Origin: Macrotrachela quadricornifera
Lineage: Eukaryota; Rotifera; Eurotatoria; Philodinida; Philodinidae
Reading direction: 5' to 3'
DNA: 64,000 nt
Assembly: GCA_022393335.1 (NCBI GenBank)
Contig: JAJEKB010020677.1
Span: 475,068 to 539,067, forward strand
Numbering within the stretch: position 1 is the first letter of the stretch; every line of letters begins with the position of its first letter. A program made the translations under genes and the position numbers. Below the pieces are notes generated by a model, which saw only the letters and a list, made by a program, of their open reading frames with translations, was not told the origin of the DNA and ran no database searches. Positions 13,276 to 23,329 of the stretch are shown one piece after another.

Positions 13276-14368
13276 TTAAGTATGTTTAATCGTTGATATT
13301 AGTAATGGTTTATATAGTTCCATTTTAACTTGAACCATTTTTTTCTTTATCCAATAACGACCTACATTATCACCAGGAATAGGAATAATCTCTTCTGTAA
13401 TATTATGCCAATTACGAAAATCATGTACAGCTCTACTACATTCTGGAATTGAATAATCATCAATAATAATAACACCACCAGATTGTAATTTTGAATATAA
13501 ATTAAAGAATTGATCCATTGTTGATTCATACATATCACCATCCATTCGAAGAACAGATATTTGAGAAATATTACAATGAGGTAATGAATCAACAAAATAT
13601 CCTTTACAAAAATGAACATGATCATCAAGTAAATGAAATGAATGAAAATTTGTTTGAACTTCTTCTAGTGATACCTAAAGAAAAATATGAATAGATATTA
13701 CAATTAAAATAATAATAATTTTAAATAAATACTCTCAAATATTCTTGTTTTGACCATTTATCATTATCATTTTTTGTTCTTGCTTTTGGTAATCCTTGAA
13801 ATGAATCAGCTAACCATACATGTCGATCACTAATATTTAATGCTTTTAATACAGCACGAGCAAAAATTGAACTTCCACCTCTCCAAACACCACATTCAAT
13901 AAAATCACCTGGAATATCATTAGCAATAACGAATCTTAATGCCCATTCTAAATTAATTAAACGTCTTTGTCCAACCATTGTAATACCAAATAAAGGCCAA
14001 TCTAGACCTCTGATTCTTTGCTCAAGATTTAATGGACGTATATGATTAATACTTCCATGGACAGCTTTTTCTTGAGTTCGAAGAGTTAAACCACAAACAG
14101 TATCACGAACAATATCAAGATATGCACGAATAAGAGGAGATTCATTAACAAATACAAAAAATTGATTATCCTTATATGATATATTTATCATTCGAGGAAT
14201 ATTTGACTTTGATGTTTCAGATTTTACTAATCCATATTGTTGTATATTGCTTATCGAAAATATAGGTATTAATGAATAAGATAATTGATAAAAAATAAGA
14301 AATAGAACAATAAATATGATAACATTACAAATAATAATACATTGTGTAGGTAAATTTAGCTTAGCCAT
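13276..14368 (-). CDS. Membrane-anchored TylF-family O-methyltransferase
   Basis: Two exons, join(14368..13733, 13674..13276), 344 aa, with a 58-bp intron (donor gtattt, acceptor ctttag, phase 0). Residues about 10-36 form one hydrophobic segment, suggesting a type II anchor. The rest matches TylF/NovP-type SAM-dependent sugar O-methyltransferases. The SAM site lies around GDFIECGVWRGGSSIFAR, followed by WLADSFQGLP. The metal-binding set is MDGDMYEST plus IIIDDYS, as in NovP. The family is mainly bacterial and methylates sugar hydroxyls in macrolides and related products. Here, anchored in a membrane, it may act on glycans (inference). The intron shows it is a settled eukaryotic gene. No break is seen. 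Confidence 0.85.
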
Positions 14369-14587
14369 ATTTTTATTATCTAAAAAAAATTTATCAATAT
14401 ATTCAAGTTAAACAGATGCCACAGATAAAATTCGTTTTTATCAAGTGCAAAATTATGAAATAATTTCTTTTGTTTTTAAATATAACTATTGGATATATTT
14501 CGCAGTTGAAATGAAAATTCAGTTGAGTTCGGAATGTCTAAGATATTAGAAAAAAAAACATTTTTATTATGGATACAGCTTAATAAA
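14369..14587. other. Short intergenic spacer
   Basis: AT-rich sequence between the methyltransferase start codon and the repeat array. No separate feature is seen. Confidence 0.4.
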
Positions 14588-16192
14588 CTAGACGGTATTC
14601 GAGTTTCACTCGACTACGAAATGCGGTGCGAAGCAGGGAATATCGGTTATCGAAAAGTTGGTAATTCAATAAAAATGTATATTCGTTTCAACGATTTAAC
14701 ATGAACGAAACAGGCACTCGACAAGCTCTTTCGAACTTATCGAATCATATTTCCTATCTATGGATGTTGTTGAGAAAGTAAGGTTTCGATGAATAAAATA
14801 CAGGCATAACGAAATTCATCACTCTGAGAACTCTATCAATACTTATCAACTTGCATTTAGTGAACATTGTTGATTGCTGCTTTAATTATCTATCTGATTC
14901 ATTATCTATCATTATATGTATTCACAGCTGTTATATAGAGAGAATGGCGCCTAACTTTTTATATTGTTTTCGTTTTAATTATCTCAAGCTTTGAAAAAAA
15001 CAAAGTCCTTTAAAAATCGTCATTTTGTTACGCTCCCTGTGACGAAACGAAAGTTTCTATTGAAAATCAGAAAACTCATGGTCATAGTTCGATCTTCGTG
15101 TTTTAATCTCGCGTTTCAACGAATATTTTGCGACTTCCTGTTCACGAGATAATCGTTCCACAAAATGACAATTTTGATGTGTACGTCGAGAAAGAAAGAA
15201 AAAAACTAGACGGTATTCGAGTTTCACTCGACTACGAAATGTGGTGCGAAGCAGAGAATATCGGTTTTCGAAAAATCGGTAATTTATTAAAAACTTTCTA
15301 TTGAACATTGTTGATTGGTGCTTTAATTGTCTATCTGATTCATTATCTATCATCATATGTTATCGCAGCTGTTATATAGAGAGAATGGCGCCTAACTTTT
15401 TATATTGTTTTCGTTTTAATTATCTCAAACTTTGAAAAAAACAAAGTCCTTTAAAAATCGTCATTTTGTTACGCTCCCTGTGACGAAACAAAACTTCCTA
15501 TTGAAAATCAGAAAACGCATGTTCATAGTTCGATCTTCATATTTTAATTTCGCGTTTCAACGAATATTTTGCGACTTGCCGTTCACGAGATAATCGTTCC
15601 ACAAAATGACAACTTTTGATGTGTACGTCGAGAAAGTAAGAAAAAAAAAAAAAAAACTCGCGCAGGACTCCAGAAATGCTGTGCTTCGCACCGCATTAAA
15701 AACTAGACGGTATTCGAGTTTCACTCGACTACGAAATGTGGTGCGAAGCAGAGAATATCGGTTTTCGAAAAATCGGTAATTTATTAAAAAGCTTCTATTG
15801 AACACTGTTGATTACTGCTTTAATTATCTATCTGATTCATTATCTATCATCATATGTTATTGCAGTTGTTATATAGAGAGAATGGCGCCTAACTTTTTAT
15901 ATTGTTTTCGTTTTAATTATCTCAAACTTTGAAAAAAAATTAAATCCTTTAAAAATCGTCATTTTGTTACGCTTCCTGTGACAAAACAAAACTTTCTATT
16001 GAAAATCAGAAAACCCATGATCATAGCTCGATCTTCATATTTTAATTTCGCGTTTCAACGAATATTTTGCGACTTTCCGTTCAAGAGATCCTCCCTCCCC
16101 ACAATGACAACTTTTGATGTGTACGTCGAGAAATAAAGAAATAAAAAAAACTCGCGAAGGACTCCAGAAATGCTGTGCTTCGCACCGCATTA
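14588..16192 (+). repeat. Three direct copies of a ~0.5-kb repeat element
   Basis: Each copy opens with CTAGACGGTATTCGAG, at 14588, 15206 and 15703. Copies 2 and 3 are about 495 bp and look about 90-95% identical by eye. Copy 1 is longer (618 bp) because of extra sequence near 14680-14840. Copies 2 and 3 end with GCTGTGCTTCGCACCGCAT, which is the inverse of GTGCGAAGCA near each start, so the unit has inverted ends. The start also holds a CGAGT-TTC-ACTCG hairpin. A shared GAATGGCGCCTAAC core lies mid-unit. No conserved protein is encoded; the open frames inside are by-products of the repeat. Copy 1 lacks the closing block, as if copy 2 replaced or abutted its end. Confidence 0.85.
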
Positions 16193-17780
16193 ACAATTTA
16201 AAGTTTGGTTAGACATTTACAAAATAAAATTCTGTTAAATATAACAAATAAAATCTTCCACAAACAACTGCTAGTAAAAGTTAGTTTATAACAGATTGAA
16301 AATAACTATACACTTTCTTCTCCTTTTCCTATTTCCTACTCTAGACATATAGCGGTTTGATTATGAAAATCAGTTTGAAACAGATTAAAAACGGTTTATA
16401 CAATCTCTGCTTGTTTTTCGACCATTTGTTTTGAACAAACTATAATGATTAAGTTATAATAAATGCTATTCTGAAACATTGAAAATAATTCTACAATTTT
16501 AATCATTAAATTCTTTCTTGTTTTTTTGTCGAAGTAAAAGAAGAATATTTTTGAAGAGAAAGAGGAGCTGTTTTTGAAATGTTTTTAAAATCAATGATAT
16601 ACGACAAATTTCCGAAGTTTATTAAAAACTGATTTAAGCGTCATCGCAAGTTTGTTTAATATGGTGTAAGAAAATGAGGTATGCTTCTCCTTCTTAGTTA
16701 TCTATAATTTTTGTGATTACATGTAAAAAGATTTTATTAATGTGGTTTGCATTTAAATTCTATTTAAATGAAATAACAAGATGTACTGACATTTTTTCGT
16801 TTTTTTTTGAAGAAATATGAAACTAAAACGATTGCAACATATATTCGTTAACAAACAATATTAACGCAAGAACTCTCTATATCTATTATTTCTGTAAATT
16901 ATTTTCTAAACATTTGAATAATATAGTTATGAATGAGTATATAATTAGATCTAAATAATTTAAAGGTTCTACCTAATATTTTTTTCGCAAAAGAAATTTA
17001 TTTTTTATATAAAAAATCTGTAAATTATAACTTATTTAATATTTCATTTTACAGCATTTCTAATAGTTCAACATACAGCAAGTGAATAACGACTCTAACT
17101 CACGACTCTTGTAATTCTTCAAAAGACAAAATGAACTAATCGTCCTGGTTGGCTTGAACTATTTGTACACTGCTAATTAAATACAGACTAAGTTAAATAT
17201 AACGAATCATATAGTCTATTTTATTTGCAAAACATGTGCTATAACACACCAAAAAAAGAGATCAACTCACATTAAGAAAAAAAAATATCATATCCAGATC
17301 AGAAAAGAAGAGAACAAAATGAAAGAGAATCACGATCTGTTTATGTTAAGGACGAAAGAATACAACGAACGAAAGTAACGAACTGCAGCTAATCGAAATA
17401 ATATGTGTAAAAAGAAGAAAAAGCACACTATAAAGGTGAAGCATGAAATACTAATGTAACAGCATTAGTTGTGCAAAATAAAATCAATCATAAGATGAAA
17501 ATGATGCGAATATAATGGAAGTACTGCAATGATTATGGTTCTGGGACATAAGCAAAATCATAGAATGAATAATAATGCGTCGTAAGTTGTACAAAGCGCC
17601 ATATCATCATTTTCATTTCAATAGAAGTCTTGACAGAATACAAAAGAAAAAGCCATAATATAGGTAAACATAACATTGAAGGAAACATAATTATATATGT
17701 AATACTTCAAACTTGAATTCAAGTATTCAAGTGTTCGAAAAGAGAGAGGGGAGGCATTGACGGGTGCAGAACCTTACAGA
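16193..17780. other. Intergenic, AT-rich
   Basis: No gene, RNA gene or repeat that I can support. Several A-rich and T-rich runs. Confidence 0.5.
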
Positions 17781-17793
17781 GTCACCTGTGAGC

Positions 17794-17945
17794 GAGGGCG
17801 AAATGCTGTAGGAGAGTGTAGGACCACCACACAGAGGTACCTGAGGGGGAAGGCGAAATGCTAGAGGAGAGAGTAGCAACACGAATGGGGCGTTGTGAGG
17901 ATGAGGCGAAATACTTGAAGAGGGTGTAGTAGGAGAAGAGATGGT
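17794..17945 (+). repeat. Imperfect ~55-bp minisatellite, three units
   Basis: Three copies of a purine-rich unit containing GGCGAAATGCT followed by AGGAGAGxGTAG start near 17794, 17846 and 17903. The unit is more GC-rich than the surroundings. It runs into the TTGAATA-type repeat downstream. Confidence 0.6.
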
Positions 17946-18027
17946 CTGCTGAGCATGAAAGCTTAGCCACAGCTGAGACCGCTAGCTTTGGGTGATGGTG
18001 GAAACATGCGGAAGAGAAAACGTGAAT

Positions 18028-18257
18028 AGAGGAATAGTTGAAAAGTTGATTACTTGAATACTTGAATAGTCGAATATTTGAATAGTTGAATACTTGAAAA
18101 CCTCAAGTATTCAATAATTGAATAGTCGAATACTTGAATAGTTGAATAGTTGGATACTTGATTACTTGAATAGATGAATAGTTGAATAGTCGACTACTTG
18201 AATACGTGAATAGTTTGATACTTGATTACTTGAATAGTTGAATACTTGAATTCAACT
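18028..18257 (+). repeat. Minisatellite of TTGAATAGT/TTGAATACT units
   Basis: About twenty degenerate 9-11 bp units of TTGAATAG or TTGAATAC stand head to tail, with one short inverted stretch (CAAGTATTCAA near 18103). Flanking CAAGTATTCAAGTG at about 17718 has the same word. Non-coding. Confidence 0.8.
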
Positions 18258-18282
18258 TTCAAGTTTGACACTACTGGCCAAA

Positions 18283-18891
18283 TGGCGAACTTCGTCACGA
18301 ATTTCGCCAATTACACTTGAGAGAGAGGACGAAAGTGAGGGTGGCTTTTTTTCTTGTCTTTTTCTCTTTTGAAGTTGTTGATAGTAGGTTTGTTATTTCT
18401 TTCGTCGGTGTTCCTGCAACGTTATATTGAAGTAAACGATACTTTGATCTAGTTTCCACAATCAGGAGAATTTTACGTATGCTGAATGAAATATTAGTTA
18501 ATCCACAAATACATAAACATAGACGAACTTAATAACAAAGATTTCTTCTTAATAATAATGTGATCCATCGCATACTGTCAACTACGGTATATCTGTAATG
18601 TTCAAAGATTTTGACATAGAGAACGTTCTCTCCCAGTTAATTATGTACACTCATAGATAACGCAAAGCACATATTGTACCAAATGGAAATTGTAACCTTA
18701 TTAATCTTTTCTTTTTCACCAATCTACAGTTGATTCAATCCAGTTTTATTGGTAGAGATATAAAGCACTCTAGTTGAGTTACAACGCAACTCAGTATAAT
18801 GGGTGAAGTAGCAGTATGAAATTCTCCAAAAAAGAATAATTTCTGATACACTAGTTCGCGAATTGGCAAGTTTCATGACGAAATTCGCCAC
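18283..18891. mobile_element. Inverted-repeat element with TTCGCCAATT ends (MITE-like)
   Basis: The left arm (18283-18312, TGGCGAACTTCGTCACGAA then TTTCGCCAATT) and the inverse of the right arm (18861-18891) match at about 23 of 28 positions. The interior of about 550 bp has no protein. The motif TTCGCCAATT also dominates the ends of the element at 35760-36760, so the two may be related non-autonomous DNA transposons. Exact ends and a target duplication are not resolved. Confidence 0.45.
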
Positions 18892-20945
18892 TTCGTTAAG
18901 TTACCGTTGCTAAAGCGAGGAATTGACGACAAGATTTTACTCTCTTGATAACGGTAGAAAAACGATAGTCGTAACGACAGTCGTTTCCGGTAACACCGAA
19001 ATGGTCATCGGAAATGATCATCGTAACGGCAACCGTTTTTCGCCGTTTTTCATCGTTTAAGGCCGTTGACGGCGTCGTTTTTTTTCACATGGGCTATCGC
19101 TTTCAATATTTGTAATATTGGTAAGGTATTTTTGAAACTACTTTGGATTTAGACATGCAATTACACAAATTTTTTTCTAAATGAGTGATTGAGGTGTGTA
19201 AAACATACTATTTCACTGCGTTTAAGCATCAAAAATTAATTGTTGTTCGATAAAAACTGCAAAGATTTTATTTTGTCATGGTTAAAAACATAATAGAAGC
19301 TGATAACTGTCACTATATAAATGATTGTTAATATTTATTCATAACTTTCTAGTCAAATGACTTCCTCTGATATTAATAAGATAATCATCAGTACATTCAA
19401 TTTATCGTGTTTAATCAAGTAATCAATACAGGTTTACAAGTATTAAGGAAATCATACCTTTTCAGAATCAATTTCATTATTTTTCATAATATTACAAGTA
19501 CGAAAAACTCATCATAAGTACTATGTAATTACTTTACAATATGCTCAATTGTATGATTTTGTGTTAATTTTGTTTCTAATATAAATTATTTTATTTTTGG
19601 AGTCTTTAAATCAATAAAATATTCTGTTATCATCATATAAACCTACTGGCTTGAGAAATAGAAATTGTTGTGTTATAACGGCAATTTTTTCTCCTATAGT
19701 ACGTGATCTTGTTGTTAATTGCAGATTACAATTGAAGAAGCCTTGTGATATTGTTGAAATACATTTAGTTAATGAAAAATACACAAGAAAATCGATGATT
19801 TTTTTAAGTGAAAATTTGAACTTTTCCTGTATTATCGATTGGTTTTAAAAATATTCGAGTTTATGAAACCTAAAAAATTATTATAGTTAGTAATTGAATG
19901 TGTGCTTTTAAATCTTGCATTATCGAATCATTTTTAACCACCGAAAATATTATACATTTGCATTTTACAACTGTTGTTTTAGTGTAATGAATACCATTTT
20001 CATGTCGGATTTCCTAATCACGTGACAACAATGTTTTTTCTTTTTTATGAAATACGAAATTTAAAAATAACGGTTCACAATCTATTGGTTATACATATAT
20101 TCTCGACTTCGCAATGAATTAAAAATGGTCTTGGTTGATAATAGAAAGGTTAATAAAATCGTTTATTTTTATTGTAAAATGTTCCAACATCTATTATATC
20201 GGAAAAAAGAATTTACAAAAAAGAGCAGAAATTCTTTTACTATTCCTGTATAACAAAAAGTATTTTTTGGATGCTACAAAGCTTACATGAGATTTCTAAT
20301 CAAGTGAAAAAAATCATATGCTAGCTGAATTCTTCGGAATTCACAGAATTGGATGATCTAGGGACCAGATTTGTCAGTGTTCCTAACAATTTTCGAATGT
20401 TCATGTGTTCCCGAAGTTACGTTTTCGGTGCAAGTCAGAAAATAAATGTAACGAAGAAAAGAAGAAATAAGACTTTCAATTAATATTACTATCTTTTCTT
20501 TCATTTTATTGGCAATGAGATAATAACAGACATTAAAACTGTAAGTAAGGCTGGTGAAAGTTAGATTACAGGATATTGACAAGAAGAAAAAAATAAGTGT
20601 ATATCATGTTTCATTGGTACACTTTGGGATTAGATTTTTTTCTTCACTCGTTAGCTACTGGTCATTAAATTCAAAGAAACTAAATAATTGCAGTGGTGAC
20701 GATAGTGAATAAGGCTAGATACATATTTTCTTGATATTGATTATTTTAACTGTGCCATAAGTCTGAATGGATGATAAAGATTTGCCTAAGCTTTCTGTTA
20801 GATCATCTATTCAGCTTATTTTAATGCATAACTCTGAAAAAAGAAACATGCATAGCCTGATTATCATTTATATATTTGTATAATGTACAAATATGTTATT
20901 ATGCTCGATTATAAACTTTTAGGAAAAAAATTATTCGTCCATTGT
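18892..20945. other. Intergenic with a CG-dinucleotide-rich patch
   Basis: Around 18955-19085 the sequence is unusually rich in CGT/ACG words (repeated AACGAxAGTCGT and ATCGGAAATGATCATCG-like palindromes), unlike the AT-rich surroundings. The rest, to 20945, shows no recognisable gene. A short (+) frame at 19651-19848 has no family. Confidence 0.4.
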
Positions 20946-21881
20946 TCACGTTGTTTGTGGTTTTGTGAATCCAATGACACCACAAGCGAGCCTTGCACCT
21001 GAATTGCCTGTCTTCAATGACTCTTCATTTCCACCGCGTCCTAAATCGTCAGGCGCTGCATGGATAACAATAGCACGACCAACAATTGAATGTTCACCGC
21101 AAAGGGATATTATAGGATCGAGTATGTTGAGATGTACTACGCCATAGGCATCTGCTGTAACATTGCCTAAATCACCCAAATGTCTGATAAGCAAAGAAAA
21201 ACAAAAAGCTTTTAATTATGTGAATGCTAAACTAAACTACATACCTAGTCAGGTCTATTCGATCACCATGAGAACAATTAAAGGGATTAAAATGTGCGCC
21301 AGCAGTTGTACATCCCTAAGAAGAAAATTTATTTTCTTTCAAAAATAATTTAACAAAAAAGGTCAGCTCTCACCGAACTAGTATCACCAAATTCATGAAT
21401 ATGAAATCCGTGCGTAGTACCTTGTCCTAAACCATCAATATGACCGGTGATGTGTACTCCTTGTGGTGTTTGTTCAAAATTGACTAGTCCAAATACAGGC
21501 TATTATGAAGGAAGGAATTTTCAATGTTTTTTGTTCAACAATAAACAGACCTGTTTTCCATTGGCAGCAAGAGGGCCAGTAAAATTCCATTTGTTTGCAA
21601 CTCCAGCAGCAAGAATATCATCGGCAGTCATAATGGCTCGTGCTTTTAAAATTGAATGTGGCATTCTTTGATACAAAAAAAGAAGCTAGTTTTGCTCTTT
21701 CTATAGGTGATACAAACCCCGGTTGAACATAAATTTGTTGTTGTGACGTCGGCATTGTCATCATTTGGGAATACTGTCCATATAATTCACTGGCATAAAC
21801 AGCTCCTGTTTCTTGAACAATGGTATTACTTGCTAACGCATCAGTACTAGGTACTACATCAGGGATATATCGTGGATCCAT
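20946..21881 (-). CDS. Cu/Zn superoxide dismutase (one frameshift)
   Basis: Four exons, join(21881..21551, 21499..21374, 21315..21245, 21183..20946), with introns of 51, 58 and 61 bp. The SOD domain is complete: GFHIHEFGD (two Cu ligands), [11 protein letters not shown] (disulfide Cys and bridging His), a further His in CSHGD, RHLGDLG (His and Asp ligands), IVIHA (last Cu ligand), then [13 protein letters not shown] with the active-site Arg and the second Cys. It converts superoxide to peroxide and oxygen. Exon 1 has one base too many: frame is lost at a run of seven A (plus strand 21675-21681). Removing one base would give about 254 aa with an unusual ~90-residue N-terminal extension. Otherwise translation could start at Met 21664, giving 182 aa. 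An assembly error is likely, because all downstream motifs and splice phases are intact. Confidence 0.88.
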
Positions 21882-23318
21882 CTGCTGATTTTTACTGTTT
21901 ATATATGAATAAACTGTGTAAATGTTATTTTTTACTAATCAATCGTTGTTGTTTATCACGTTTATATACATGTGCGCGTTGGTTGCGTTTATTATACAGT
22001 TCTACTTGATTGATCACGTCGATAACGACGAATGGGAAAATGTAGTGAACTGTAGAGACCAAAAAGCGATTGAAGTCATCGAATATGGCCTAACCAATTC
22101 AGATGATTACCGACCTCTTCCGTTTTGTAAATTAGAAGTGAGCAAATTTATCCCAATATGTATATTATATTTTCAATATTGTTTCATCGTCTGGTTTATA
22201 TAGATTCCAATTATTGATAGGTATTCTTTCCTAAACACAAAACATTAAACGCTTTTATAAATTTTTGTTTCATTTAATAGCTTCGAATCTATGATTTTTG
22301 AAGCAATTGGATAAAATGGCAACGAATTCAGAGGATTAATTCTGTTCATTCAAATCGACGTAAGGTAAATTGATTTTGATAAAATGTGATAAGTTGATTG
22401 GTATTCTGTCATCCTTTTACAAAATCTTTAATTAACATATCTTTTGCTATGCCATTCTATATAATTAAATATTGTTTAATATTTAACTGATCGTGTTAAA
22501 ATTTAGTTTACTCACTTTATTTAATAATTAAGTACTTATATACACTTCATCAGAAATACTTTACAGAATTTTCTGTTGAAGACATGGTATCAATAGGCAG
22601 TATCCGTAATGTTAATACCTTACTACGATGTTTAGTGCATACTCAGCAATCCCAATGAAGACAAGGTATTTTAAGAGATTTCAGAATGATCGTGGTACAC
22701 AGCAAAATCAAATATAAATTCTATAGACATTTACAGTCAAATGATCTCATCTTTTACATTTTTTGTACTTGCATGATCCCATTACCGGTGCGACTCCCTA
22801 TATTTTCTATTTTTCTATCTGCTGTTGTCTCTTTCATAGAATGCGGTTAAAATTGGACAGTAGCTACCATCTGTTAAAAATGATTCCTTTTGCATATGCT
22901 GTGTTCAAATAATGAAATTGAAAAAGACATATAATCTCACATTTTAGCCTTATTGAAGAAGTTATTTTGACAAAATTCTTTTTCTCGACTGTGGAGAAAA
23001 GGGAAGCATTATCAAATTCAATGAATCAAATTGCTAGTGCTGTCTCAACTTTGAACAAGCAAATTATTCTATCCTACAATTTCGATTATTGAGAATTTCT
23101 GTAATCAATGAGTAATTAATTAATATATTTTTTCATAGTGTTTGCGTTTATAGCTGGTGGATCCCAAGAGATATTGATGGTTCATCGAGAGATACTTTCA
23201 TTGAATTAAAAAAACATACTTTGAAGCTCTAAAGTTATTTCCTGTTATGAAAGTCTATATATTTTTTTAAAGTATATCGTAACGATGAAAGCGAGACATT
23301 TGTTAAATAGTTTAAAAT
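21882..23318. other. Intergenic; small unassigned open frames
   Basis: The (+) frame at 21922-22203 encodes a hydrophobic start and a DNDEWENVVNCRDQ-like stretch, but no family is recognised and no splice partner is evident. Between about 22950 and 23230 there are other short protein-like segments (LIEEVILTKFFFSTVEK) broken by stops. Possible decayed gene, not assignable. Confidence 0.3.
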
Positions 23319-23329
23319 ATGGTTGAAAT
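23319..23329. repeat. Target-site duplication, left copy
   Basis: ATGGTTGAAAT, identical to 26762-26772. It flanks the LINE and marks its integration site. Confidence 0.85.

Noticed and set aside
15057..15805. Two similar minus-strand open frames (99 and 82 residues)
   Set aside because: They lie inside the ~0.5-kb repeat and resemble each other only because the repeat is duplicated; no protein family fits.
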